Shown here: positions 1 to 10,375 of the stretch, piece after piece
Position numbering within the stretch: position 1 is the first letter of the stretch
Layout: each line of letters starts with the position of its first letter
Source: Cladochytrium replicatum
Taxonomy: Eukaryota > Chytridiomycota > Chytridiomycetes > Cladochytriales > Cladochytriaceae
Direction: 5' to 3'
NCBI GenBank assembly: GCA_025526935.1
Contig: JAHLKD010000159.1
Coordinates: forward strand, 1 to 40,741
Length of the DNA: 40,741 bases
Translations under genes and position numbers: made by a program
The notes under the pieces: generated by a model
What the model saw: the letters and a program-made list of their open reading frames with translations, nothing else
The model's database searches: none
What the model was told of the DNA's origin: nothing

Positions 1-2062
1 AGAGGTTAGTCGAGGCGGCATAGCGAAGGATTACTATAAGGTTGATAATGGTCTGAGAACATGTTTGGTTGCGAAATGCAAGTGGAGCCAGAAGGTCGAT
101 AAGACGGGATCAACAAAAAACTTCCTCCGGCATCTGAAAAACCACCATGGAAGTATTGCCAGGTCGCTTGGACTGTTGGACATCGTCCCCAAGGGACAAC
201 AGACATTGAATTTCGGCTCGCAGGAGAAGGAGCAAAACTTTGTGTTCAATCCAGACGTAGCGTGGCGGTCGATTTTGGACTGGATTGCTGCAGACAATCA
301 GGCTTTTACTGTTGTGGAGAACGAGTTCTTTGTCAGCATGCTGAAGACTTTTCAGCCAAACATATACACCAAAGACGGCAAAAGCAGTGAAGCAAAAGGA
401 GATGGATCTTTACGATAGGCAGAAGGAGCTCATTAAAGGTCTGATTGTTGGTTCGCCTTCAAAAGTATCAATAACAGCTGACTGTTGGACATCGAAGAAC
501 CAGATTTCTTTTCTTGGAATTACTGCCCACTTCATCACGAAAGAATGGGAGCCGCAGGACTTGACTGCTGCAGATGATTCCGATGGGTTGGAAAGCATGA
601 AGGCGTCGCCATGGCTAGTCAGCTTGTCAAGTGTCTGGATGAATTTGGCATGCTATCGGGTGAACGCTTATTGTGCATTACAACCGACAACGGTTCAAAC
701 AACTTTACCATGAGTGCTAAGCTGGAGACGCTCTTGGAAGATAGGGATATTGCGTGGTCTGCAGAAACTCAACACATGCGGTGTATGGCACACATTATCA
801 ATCTTGCAGCAAAGGATTTTATCGATACATTCGCGCCCGCAGGGGACACAGTCGCAAATGACGATAACTCCGGCGTTAATGTCATAAACCTTCTTCGACG
901 GCTAGTCAGAGGAATCCGGTCTTCCCCAAAACGACGAAGCTCATTTATTGATTCGTGCCGATTTGTGAAACTGGTTCCTCTATTCCCAATTATCGATGTG
1001 ACAACTCGCTGGAATAGCACGTTCTATATGGTCAAACGAGCCTTACAGCTACGAGAGGCAATGGACAAAATATGCTGGATTGAAGATTCTTTGAAAGATT
1101 GGTCAATAAATCCAAAGCAATGGGAGGTCCTACAGAAGATCCGGGATGGTTTGAGTGTTTTCGAGGTTATATCAAAGGCAATCGAAGGGTCTAGATATCC
1201 AACACTTCCGCTTGTTATTCCATTTTACAACGATCTTATCGATCAACTGGAGGACCTAGAGGATGCAGAATTAGATGAAACTTTCACCAAAGCATTTCGA
1301 AATGCACTAGATAAGCTGAGAATATATTACTCAATCGCTAAGAGCCCGTGTTTAGCAGTTGCTACGGTACTCGATCCTCGTTTTAAGGATCAATATTATC
1401 GATTTTCAAAGGCTTGGGAGAAAGATGTAGGAAGGGATCAGGTCACCCTAGTGCGGAAAGTCTGGGAGGAATCGTATAAGTCACGGAAAATCAAGAACAG
1501 TGGTGCCGATGTTTTTGGAAACACGCCAGAACGTCGACACGATTCGAGCGGAGCTTCCGGTGATAGACAGAAAAAAACGGACGCTGAACGCTTGAGAGCC
1601 ATTAGATCCGTTTTCATCTGGCAAGAAGAGATTCCTGAGGAAAAAGATGAGCTGGATCGCTATCTTGGCGATCAGGTACTCCGCGGTATTGATTCTGATG
1701 GGAAGCCAATCAATATTATGGACTGGTGGAAGACCGTTGGAAGTGTGAACTTTCCAGCCCTAAGCCAGATGGCAATGGACTATTTAGGAATACCAGCAAC
1801 AAGCGCTCCAGTCGAACGAAAGTTTTCAGCCGGGGTTGATTTGGTACCTGCAACTCGCAACCGCCTTGCTCCAAGAACAATAAATGCGTTGATGTGCCGT
1901 CATGACTGGTTGCATCAATTGAGTGCTGAAGAACCGTTCAAAAATGATTCCCTAGATTCAAAAAGTGATGTTAGTGAGGATTTTGTAAAGGTGCATAATT
2001 TTGGCGAGGATTTTGATGTGGTATTAGAGTTGGAAGCAACTGATGATAACCCACTCCTTTAA
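1..2062 (+). pseudogene. hAT-family transposase, frameshifted, 5' end outside window
   Basis: Cut-and-paste transposase remnant. The frame open from base 2 carries a BED-type zinc finger: cysteines in CLVAKC, then histidines in LRHLKNHHG. The next part, with the hAT-typical SITADCWTS stretch and GITAHF, lies in another frame from about 370. The catalytic core and C-terminus return to the first frame from about 587 to the stop at 2062. ITTDNGSNN and the C-terminal hAT dimerisation region (PATSAPVERKFSAG ... NRL) are clear there. Two frame changes, near 363-371 and 560-590, with an in-frame stop at 575, have no convincing intron around them, so I read this as a decayed copy. Most of the coding length is otherwise well kept, which suggests fairly recent loss. 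Family assignment is confident; loss of function is inferred. Confidence 0.85.
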
Positions 2063-2094
2063 ATATAAATTGTTGTTTAGACTGTTCATCTGTT

Positions 2095-3505
2095 GAAGTA
2101 CCGTCCAGGAGTTGAGAAAGCGACCGCCTGGACAGAATCCTATTACAAGTAGTATTTGTAGAGAGGTTGGTTGTACTTGATCGAGATCAGTGAAGTATCA
2201 GTGAAGTACCGTCAATGAGTTGAGAAAGTGTCCGGGTGGACAGAATCTTATTGCTAGTAACATTATTAGAGAGGTTAGCTGTACTTGATAGAGATCACTG
2301 AAGTACCGTCAATGAGTTGAGAAAGTGTCCGGGTGGACAGAATCCTATTGCTAGTAACATTGATAGAGAGGTTAGTTGTATTGGGTAGAGATCACTGAAG
2401 TACCGTCAATGAGTTGAGAAAGTGTCCGGGTGGACAGAATCCTATTGCTAGTAGTATTTGTAGAGAGGTTAGCTGTACCTGATAGAGATTACTGAAGTAC
2501 CGTCAATGAGTTGAGAAAGTGTCCGGGTGGACAGAATCGTATTGCTAGTAACATTGATAGAGAGGTTAGCTGTATTGGGTAGAGATAACTGAAGTACGTC
2601 AATGAGTTGAGAAAGTGTCCGGGTGGACAGAATCTTATTGCTAGTAACATTGATAGAGATGTTAGTTTGTACTTGATAGAGATCACTCAAGTACCGTCAA
2701 TGAGTTAAGAAAGTGTCCGGGTGGACAGAATCTTATTGCTAGTAACATTGATAGAGAGGTTAGCTGTACTTGATAGAGATCACTGAAGTACCGTCAATGA
2801 GTTGAGAAAGTGTCCGGGTGGACATAATTTTATTGCTAGTAACATTGATAGAGATGTTAGTTGTACTTGATAGAGATCACTCAAGTACCGTCAATGAGTT
2901 AAGAAAGTGTCCGGGTGGACAGAATCTTATTGCTAGTAACATTGATAGAGAGGTTAGTTGTATTGGGTAGAGATCACTGAAGTACGTCAATGAGTTGAGA
3001 AAGTGTCCGGGTGGACAGAATCGTATTGCTAGTAACATTGATAGAGAGGTTAGTTGTATTGGGTAGAGATCACTGAAGTACCGTCAATGAGTTGAGAAAG
3101 TGTCCGGGTGGACAGAATCGTATTGCTAGTAACATTGATAGAGAGGTTAGTTGTATTGGGTAGAGATCACTGAAGTACGTCAATGAGTTGAGAAAGTGTC
3201 CGGGTGGACAGAATCGTATTGCTAGTAACATTGATAGAGAGGTTAGTTGTATTGGGTAGAGATCACTGAAGTACCGTCAATGAGTTGAGAAAGTGTCCGG
3301 GTGGACAGAATCGTATTGCTAGTAACATTGATAGAGAGGTTAGTTGTATTGGGTAGAGATCACTGAAGTACCGTCAATGAGTTGAGAAAGTGTCCGGGTG
3401 GACAGAATCCTATTGCTAGTAGTATTTGTAGAGAGGTTAGCTGTACCTGATAGAGATTACTGAAGTACCGTCAATGAGTTGAGAAAGTGTCCGGGTGGAC
3501 AGAAA
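2095..3505 (+). repeat. 97-bp minisatellite, about 15 direct copies
   Basis: Tandem units of 96-97 bp follow the hAT stop almost directly. Each unit contains the core ACCGTCAATGAGTTGAGAAA, then TGTCCGGGTGGACA, then TATTGCTAGTAACATTGATA and AGAGGTTAG. Core starts are spaced 96-98 bp from about 2205 to 3465. The first copy, about 2099-2135, is the most divergent. Some units lack one C (ACGTC instead of ACCGTC), and two alternative linkers (TTGGGTAGAGATC and CTTGATAGAGATC) mark sub-types. No unit has a useful open frame. The repeats may be subterminal repeats of the adjacent transposon or an independent satellite. Confidence 0.95.
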
Positions 3506-3540
3506 TCTGGGAGACTGAGTGTCACTGTGTCTGTCTGGGT

Positions 3541-3790
3541 AGAATAGGATTCTGTCCCCCCGGACACTTTCTCAACTCATTGACGGTACTTCAGTAATTT
3601 CTATCAGGTACAGCTAACCTCTCTATTAATGTTACTAGCAATAAGATTCTGTCCACCCGGACACTTTCTCAACTCATTGACGGTACTTCAGTGATCTCTA
3701 TCAAGTACAGCTAACCTCTCTATCAATTTTACTAGCAATAAGATTCTGTCCACCCGGACAGAATCCTCTCTATCAATGTTACTAGCCAGT
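3541..3790 (-). repeat. inverted copies of the 97-bp minisatellite
   Basis: The same unit continues in reverse orientation after a spacer of about 40 bp at 3505-3545. Two almost complete inverted units begin near 3545 and 3645, followed by a partial one that repeats the TGTCCACCCGGACA core and the ATCAATGTTACTAGC block near 3745-3785. The direct and inverted blocks form a very large imperfect palindrome. Sequence identity to the direct units is high, so the inversion is recent or maintained. Confidence 0.93.
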
Positions 3791-3927
3791 TTCTTCCCTA
3801 GCTTATTATTATTTTCAGATCGGGTAGAAAACTATAGTGTCAGGGAAGTATTATAGCATACATTCCTGTAACATTCCGGCTAAGAACACCGGGCCAGTAT
3901 CTTCCCACGACAAACAGTACAAACACC

Positions 3928-5856
3928 ATGCCTCGAACTACAAAGAAGCGAGCGTTAAAACAATCCAGACCATCATCTGAAAGAGAATCAAGTGCAGAAC
4001 CTGTGACTGCACCTGAAACATCTCTGGCATCGGGTTCTGAAGTGGAAGCAGAAGAAGTTGGCCTTGATGTCAAATCGACAGATGTCAAATCGACAGCTCC
4101 TTCAAAGAAACCGGCGCGACGTGGTACTAAAGGGGATGCTGACTATTTGCTCATCGACGGACTCTGTCCTGCTTCAGACATACGACTTTGGTATCGAAAA
4201 TTCAAAGCGAGCGGCCACAGCTACGACTCGGAGGCCTTCATCAGCAACTGTCAAACAAATCGTGATGAATGCGGCCCAAGATTTGTTCTTCAAGGGTTGA
4301 TCGACCGACTTAACTCTGACAGCAAGCTAGTTCGTCAAGCCCTGAACGAAATTCACGATGAATGCAGTGGACGAACGGAGTTCATAACAGCAGCAAACGC
4401 CTATCGTATGGAGTGCTTGAAAAGCTCTTCCTTTCAGAAGGAAACAACATTTCTGGACTTTTACAGGCGGCAGGGACACAAGTACGGCATTTACAGAGGA
4501 ATGCCCGTCACTGCAAAGGTTGATGAGTTCCAAGCGACCATCAAACGAGCAGATGAGGACCGTGAAAGGACAAAACAGGTCCTCAAACAGTCAGAACGAC
4601 TGTTGAACATGACAAAAGATCTTGAAGAGACTGCAATGAACGAGAGAAGGACCCGCATCGCAGCAGAAGTGCGAGAGAAGGCTCTCATTGATGAATTGGG
4701 CAGGGCGGGTGCATTGATTCAGCACGGCGAGCACGAAGAGCTAGCAAGATTCAGGGAGATCACCGCCGCAATGGAAAGGGAGAAGCAGGCAACTTCCCAG
4801 GAGATTTCACAATGGAAATCACGTGTGACCGCCCTGGAGGGAGAGCTTGCTGCTCTGAAACGACAGGCTGGTCATTCAGAAGCTGCAGCACCTGCGGCGC
4901 CAACATCAACAGGCGGCCTAATAAGCATATCGTCGGCTATCAAGGGGATTGGTAGAATTCCGAAGGTACATCGAACCAGTTCTCCAACGAGTTCCCTTGC
5001 ATTGCTTAGCCTGCAGCAGCATCGTCGTACGGCTATCCTTTTGGTGAAAGAGGTCATCCAGGGTATCTGCTTCCAGATGCATAAGATCAATGAGGTTATT
5101 TATGACCTTAAATTGCCGTCTCTTCCACCAGCAATCAAGTACGTCAATGTAAACTACGAAGTCCTCTCCCGAAATGAGTTTTTACGGCCCATATTTGTTG
5201 AATCAGACGACCGCTCAAGCCGAATATCAACTTCAAGTAGCAGTTCTCGGAGCAGCCTTACTCTTCTTAGGGTGCACATTTTGCTCGGAAACTGGATACG
5301 GCACAATAATTCGCTAAGTACGTCTGCCACTATCTATCGCATGTTCAGGGCATTAGTGGATGCATATCCTTCTGAGTGGCTAAGGTTCTGGACGGCATAC
5401 ATCGGGCATCTTTCGTCCATAACGCTCCCTGAGGTGGATTGGAAACCTTGGAAGACAGGTTTAGCCAAGGATTTCATGCTTTCAAATGACGACATTGATC
5501 GGTTCATCAGGACTGGGTTGGCGAAGGACGTAACCAGTGGTGGATGGGACTCTGACGATATGAACCAGATACAGAAGCTGATTTGGGCTGTTCCACCTAT
5601 CAACTTGTTTCTTTTTACGATAGTGTTTCTAAAATACACACTGTCCACACAGACACAAAGTGTTCATGTAAATATCCGTGGTCTAACTCAAAATTCAATC
5701 AATCCTCTCCTGGGCAGCAAAAACCCGGCGGGTCAGGGTCGGGTACGGGTTTCAACCACTTCGGGTCCGGGTATTCCCTTTGTACCCGTCAGTGACCCGG
5801 CGGGTCCCCAGACAAACACGACCCGACCCAAAGGGTTTGGTGCGGGTCGCCACTGA
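3928..5856 (+). CDS. unrecognised 642-aa protein with central coiled coil
   Basis: A long single open frame starts at an ATG in a reasonable context (ACACCATGCC). I do not recognise a family. The N-terminus (residues 1-70) is basic and Ser/Glu-rich, as in nuclear proteins. Residues about 75-190 look globular, with Trp, Tyr and Cys residues. Residues about 195-315 are rich in Glu, Arg, Lys and Leu in a coiled-coil pattern. A low-complexity Ser/Thr hinge and a second globular part follow (about 355-590). The last 45 residues are encoded by the GGGT-rich tract and may be read-through of a repeat rather than original protein. It sits between a satellite and a retroelement remnant, so it may be a mobile-element gene or a gene captured in repeats. 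Confidence 0.55.
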   Translation: MPRTTKKRALKQSRPSSERESSAEPVTAPETSLASGSEVEAEEVGLDVKSTDVKSTAPSKKPARRGTKGDADYLLIDGLCPASDIRLWYRKFKASGHSYDSEAFISNCQTNRDECGPRFVLQGLIDRLNSDSKLVRQALNEIHDECSGRTEFITAANAYRMECLKSSSFQKETTFLDFYRRQGHKYGIYRGMPVTAKVDEFQATIKRADEDRERTKQVLKQSERLLNMTKDLEETAMNERRTRIAAEVREKALIDELGRAGALIQHGEHEELARFREITAAMEREKQATSQEISQWKSRVTALEGELAALKRQAGHSEAAAPAAPTSTGGLISISSAIKGIGRIPKVHRTSSPTSSLALLSLQQHRRTAILLVKEVIQGICFQMHKINEVIYDLKLPSLPPAIKYVNVNYEVLSRNEFLRPIFVESDDRSSRISTSSSSSRSSLTLLRVHILLGNWIRHNNSLSTSATIYRMFRALVDAYPSEWLRFWTAYIGHLSSITLPEVDWKPWKTGLAKDFMLSNDDIDRFIRTGLAKDVTSGGWDSDDMNQIQKLIWAVPPINLFLFTIVFLKYTLSTQTQSVHVNIRGLTQNSINPLLGSKNPAGQGRVRVSTTSGPGIPFVPVSDPAGPQTNTTRPKGFGAGRH

Positions 5857-5885
5857 AACCCGGACCCGACCCGGACCTGCCGAAC
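5728..5885. repeat. GGGTCGGGT / ACCCGACCC-rich low-complexity tract
   Basis: Degenerate short repeats of GGGT(C/A)(C)GGGT appear first on one strand (about 5729-5775) and then on the opposite strand (ACCCG, about 5785-5880), giving a self-complementary stretch. Both flanking ORFs (unknown protein on plus, gag on minus) run into it and end in it. It probably formed or arrived at the junction between the two elements. Confidence 0.7.
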
Positions 5886-6853
5886 CTTAGTGCACACCCT
5901 AGAGACGTGTCCATACTGGCCACAACGACGACAGATCAGTGGTGCAGGTTTCATATTCTTACCGCGGGTGGAACCATTTCCACGTCCACGAGGAGGGCCA
6001 TATCCAAAATTGCGAGAGGGACCTCCACCACGGCGCATGCCACGTCCGCGTCCACGAGCGCGTCCACGGCCACGTCCACGGTAGATGAACATGTTCACTG
6101 GTGTTGTTGTTGTTGAAGGAAGTGCAGGGCCAGTTGGGACAGGTAAAGTCAGAGTCGATGTTGCCAGAGCCTGGGGGACAGGGATTCCATCATAGCCAAT
6201 ATTGAGCGAAGGTCCGCCAAGTTCAGCTTGTCTTTGTATTTCCAATCCATGAGTCCTGTCGTCAAGCATACGGGTGTAAAGATCATGATATTTAGTAAAG
6301 TTTTTGGCTCTCAATTGGTTGCTTATCGCGATGTCTTGTTCTTTGAAGGTTTCCAAGGTTTTTGTTATCATCTTCTCATCTGTGACTTCGGCAGCTTGTC
6401 CGATGCGCTTCATTTCGCCAGAAATTTTCAAGATCGCAGAGTTGTTGGCGATGATGTCGACATAATCGGAGAGTCGAAGTTTCTGCCACTTTCGACGTAC
6501 TTCAGTTGCAGCAGCATTCGCAAGTTGGGTGTAGGTCGTCTTGAGGTCTTCCAGAATTTTGCCCGGGTGGTACCATTCGGCATACTGAGCTCCAATAGTG
6601 TCAGTCGGCAAGGATTCCTGGATGAATAGCAGAAGTCGAGTTGCATTGGTGAACAAAATGTCTTCATCGGGGTGAAGTTGATTTTTGCTGAGTCCAGGGT
6701 GCCATCATCATTGATGCCAGGGATGACTTTGTTTTTGTCCAAAAATGAGCGGAGACTGTGGGCGATGGCGATTTTCTGGATGTTGGCGTGCCAGGCAATC
6801 CAGTTGGATCCATCAGTCTGCAGGATAATCTTCTTGCCCTTCAAGTTGGACAT
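5885..6853 (-). pseudogene. Copia-type retrotransposon gag remnant with zinc knuckle
   Basis: Minus-strand Gag-like reading. It opens at 6853 with MSNLKGKKIILQTDGSNW, the start typical of Ty1/copia Gag (UBN2-type) proteins, continues through a helical region, an Arg/Gly tract (GRGRGRARGRGRG) and a CCHC zinc knuckle (CRRCGQYGHVSRVC) near 5890-5935. A one-base frame change in a C-run near 6667-6672 splits it; reading on either side of that run continues the protein naturally. There is no protease, integrase or reverse transcriptase after the knuckle: the sequence passes into the GGGT-rich tract. This is a truncated element that cannot move on its own. Confidence 0.8.
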
Positions 6854-7003
6854 GCTGAGTGGCGGTGGTGATGATCTGGGGTGGTAGTTTTGTTGTGCTG
6901 GTGGGCTGTTTTGCCTGTTTCCGTTTCGAGTAGAGCGGGTGCGACGTTTTCCGGCCAGTTTGGAGCTTGATCGCCGATGATTTGGAGCAGTGTGCTGATA
7001 ACG

Positions 7004-7465
7004 TGTGAGTCTACTAGCTCTTGTGCAGAGAGGATCGTTGTCACGTGTTCATTGATTTACGTCAGGACGGCACATTTGTGTAGAGTGCACGTTTGACAGC
7101 CGTGCAGCTGTGAAGCTAGTGAGGACACTCGCCATATTTGAGGACTAGTTTCTAACTGGTAAGATCAGAATCGAGAGTTTGCTTCATCTTGAGACCCAAT
7201 AGTACAAGTATCCTGTAAAGTTTTTCCAAGTTCACACCTATCAGGTCTGCTGTTGGCTCTGTATTTCTGTTGCCCTTTCAAGAACAGTTTGGTGAATCTA
7301 GCTCTACGCTTTGACTCAATGACACATCAAGAGAGAGTCTGAATCAAGTTTGAGCTCCTCAATGTTTGAATTCCCACCTAGAATTTAGAATTTGCTGCTA
7401 GCAAAGTTGAACATTTCCCGAATGGTTCAACAGCTTCCTGTGTGTGTCCATAGTGATTCCTAACA
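7004..7465 (-). repeat. probable Copia 5' LTR with adjacent primer-binding-like site
   Basis: Upstream of gag in its own orientation, the minus strand reads TGTTAGGAATCACTATGG from 7465, a start typical of Copia LTRs, and ends in CA near 7004-7007. Directly after this comes GTTATCAGCAC, which resembles the initiator-tRNA-type priming site seen after many Copia LTRs. The length, about 460 bp, is normal for an LTR. The second LTR is absent, so the boundaries cannot be proved by comparison; the five bases next to 7465 (ATGTT on plus) would be the target-site duplication. Confidence 0.5.
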
Positions 7466-7485
7466 ATGTTTATCAAACTGCTGTT

Positions 7486-8000
7486 AGTCTAAATGTCTGG
7501 ATTTGCACTTTCATGAGAATCTGGAAGACTTCTTGCAAGCTCAACAACTTCATTGTGCTCCATGGGCATTGCTGCAGCAATAACATCGCGATCACAGTTT
7601 ACAATTACGTTCACGTTACCTGGTGAGCCTAAAATATGGTAGTGAAAGAGTTCGTAAAGAAAAGCTTTGAATTTGTGCAGCACCTCGAGGAACAGTCACA
7701 AGAATATGGATGTATCATCTCCTGGCAACGTTGCGATGACCACCACTATCACCAATCAAAGTGACTCGCTGAGGGAGTTTTTCGGAAGTCGTAAGATTCG
7801 ATCGTGTCCTCCAGTAAGCATGACGAGACTCTTGACTATCTTGTCTTTGTACGGTACAAATCATCGGCCACAAATGTTTCTTCCCGAGTAATAACAAAGA
7901 GCGGTCACGACGCCTTTGTGCGCATCTTGTAGCGCAATTTGAGACAACAGATGTACAGTCACCAGCGTTGGTGACTTGGTCAAGAATCACCTTGTGAGGT
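7486..8000 (-). pseudogene. possible FAD-dependent monooxygenase remnant
   Basis: Minus-strand fragments in more than one frame. One contains PQRVTLIGDSGG, similar to the RVTLIGDAAH motif that contacts FAD ribityl in aromatic-ring hydroxylases. About 150 bp further on, another frame reads VVELARSLPDSHES, like the DALELARAL helix that follows it in that family. The material in between does not match. The LTR begins only about 20 bp beyond the end, so the retroelement may have inserted into or beside the dead gene. Weak evidence, from two short motifs only. Confidence 0.25.
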
Positions 8001-8220
8001 GCAATGTTCGCGAAGCGGGGGCATGTTCAGACTGATGATTCTTGAGCATGCCTACAGATACAGCGAGAGGAGCGAAAACCGTGAAAGCGCAATCTGGGTC
8101 GGCGCTCGACGTGCAAAAAAAATGAAGAATTGTGGCATGTGAGAAATGGCAATCAATCCAAACGACGGATCAGCGATCCTCATGGCTGTGAAGATGTGTC
8201 AAAAACAATCATTGATGGGA

Positions 8221-10375
8221 TTACAAATTCTCTTCAATCTTGGTCCAACCCTCAACCCTCTTCCCGCCCTCCTCTTTCTCTCCTCCCATCTCCTCGATCA
8301 AAACCCGGCCAACCCCAACCCCCTTTCCAACATTCACTGTTTCAATCTCGTCTTCGTCCCCCTTGTTATCCTCAGAAATCAACAAGATCGACGGCGCAGT
8401 TCGGGCAGAGGTTGATTTGGACTGATCCGCGAATCCTTCTCGAACGATCTGCTCCCACATTTTGGAACGTGGGTCACGGTCAGCTGAGCTGTCGGTTGAT
8501 ATATCGAGCATGGAGCGGGATGGCTGAACTTCGAGAAGCTCGTGGGCAGAGACTGTAGGTTGAGGCTCTACACGATCGACGCTGGGATCCATGCCATTGT
8601 CGTCGGGTAAAGCTAGACGTCGCAATCCTTCAATGACTCTGGGAATTTCTTCAAACTGGGCTTTGGGAGCCGACATTGCGGACTCTTTGAGGGACTCAAA
8701 AACTATGGGTCCAGGGCATTCGGCAAGTATGGAAGTTTCCATCCCGTTGTTGCAGCTCTCTTCTCCTTCTCCACGCTGCTTGTCCTGTTCCTCTTTGACT
8801 TCTTCTTCTTGCTCTCCAGGCTGCTTGTCCAGCTCCTGTTCGAGCTCTCCTTCCTCTTCGTTTTCAACCAACCCTTCCTCCCACAAGTTCCTGTACCTTC
8901 CATCCGCTCGCACCCTCTTTGCCATCTCCAACTCCTCGGTCGCATCTTCAAGCTCCGGCGCACCGCCGTCTACCTCCATCTCTTGAATCATACCTGTCCC
9001 ATCATCCTCCTCTCCATCTTGTTCGTCTTCCACCGGCGCCCCTGTCACGTCTACAATCTTGAACTTGCGGACTGGTGCACTGAGGCGAGAAGGCTGTGGG
9101 GGTTCGCGAGACACGGGGAGCTCAGCTTCGGCGGCCTCGGCGACGCCTTCGCCCTCGTTGATCCGCGCGAGTTGCTCGTCTCGGAACTTTCGCAACGGGC
9201 CGTCGAACTCGGGCTCGGGCTCGACGCCGCCGTTCTGCTCCATGCGTCGCTGGCGCGCATTCTCTTGGAGTTTCCGCAGCGCTTTTGCATTGAAAAAATG
9301 AGTTTGGATGGATCACGGGTACACGTCTTCTTTTACCCTCAAAGTTTCGAAGTTGTTCAGCGCGTTTCTCCTCGCGCTGACGCTCGCGTTCTGCACGCTC
9401 GGCCTCGATTCCGCCGACAAACCTATCTCAACAAATTGAAAAGGAGAATTGCATGTATGGAGAGAGAAAGTTGATTACCATGCTTCGGTCGCAAGGCGTT
9501 CGGAATCGAAGACAGGATGGTCGTCGAGATAAGTCAAGGACTTGATCCTTGCGATCAAGGTGCGGCGGTAGTTTGTGATCTTGGGTATCACCGGGTTAGC
9601 CATCAAGTTAAGCACAGCCTTCAAGGTATCGTAAGAACATAGGAAAAGTAGCCGCGTATCGCAAAGTCCGTACCAAGTTGGGCATCTGTGTCAGCACTTC
9701 GACAATACCAGGGTCATCAATCTTGTTGTTTGACAGATCGAGCACTCTGAAAGGATAATGTGAGTAACTTTTCCTCAACTCGGTCTGGTGTTGGCTATTA
9801 TCTGCCTTACGATAGAGACGGACACTCGACAAGACCTTCCAGATCATCGCGCGTCCTGAGGAAGTTGTGCGAAAGAAGAAGTGTCTTGAGCATCTGAAGC
9901 TCACCGAGACCTGCGATTCGCTTCACGATGTTGTTGCACAGGTTCAAGGTGTCGAGGTTGACCAAAGCCGAAAGGTTGTCTGTGCACTCGACACAGTTCT
10001 GCTGAGCGTAGCTTATTGAAATAATGAGTAAATGAAAAGCTCAATTCTATTTGTGTCTCTCACATGCATCGAAGCTCAGTGCAAGTGACTGTTGTGTGAT
10101 CCCCTCAGTTTAACAGTCTTTAGATCCAAAGGCTCACTTACTTAAACCATCAAGATCCGAGATACCGTTTCCTTCGAGCCAGATTGTGCGCAGACCAATG
10201 TATGGCTCCAGGTTCTCGATCTTTGCAAACCCTGCGTGCCAAAGTTAAGCCCCTTTGCGCTGGATCTTATTTGACGCGATGAACCTTTGAAATGCAAATA
10301 CAGGCGATCATTGAGCTCTGGAGTCTGATAAAGCTTCTGCTCTTTGCAGAGCTGCTTTAGGTACGCAGGCGTCAT
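8221..10375 (-). CDS. DNAAF1: dynein axonemal assembly factor 1 (DNAAF1/LRRC50/ODA7)
   Basis: Leucine-rich-repeat protein that acts in the cytoplasm to pre-assemble dynein arms for the flagellar axoneme. Exons on minus: 10375-10285, 10231-10142, 10088-10064, 10011-9811, 9746-9674, 9618-9479, 9422-9337, 9281-8221. The sum is 1767 nt, 588 aa, in frame throughout. The start [16 protein letters not shown] matches the conserved family start, followed by [12 protein letters not shown]. Then come about six LRRs ([38 protein letters not shown]) and the cap [19 protein letters not shown] charged coiled coil and a Glu-rich acidic tail (from about 9240 down) complete it. Introns are 52-64 bp; exon 3 is only 25 bp. 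The gene implies flagellated zoospores. A non-coding upstream exon near 10470-10515 is possible. Confidence 0.93.

Noticed and set aside
1-10. AGAGGTTAGT at the window edge as another minisatellite unit
   Set aside because: Only ten bases match, and they lie within the transposase reading frame.
387-713. Separate small gene
   Set aside because: It is the middle part of the hAT transposase in a shifted frame.
2095-3505. CRISPR array
   Set aside because: Units repeat over their whole 97 bp with no unique spacers, and the context is eukaryotic.
8809-9474. Plus-strand 221-codon frame
   Set aside because: It overlaps DNAAF1 exons and introns antisense; the minus-strand model is homologous and frame-consistent.
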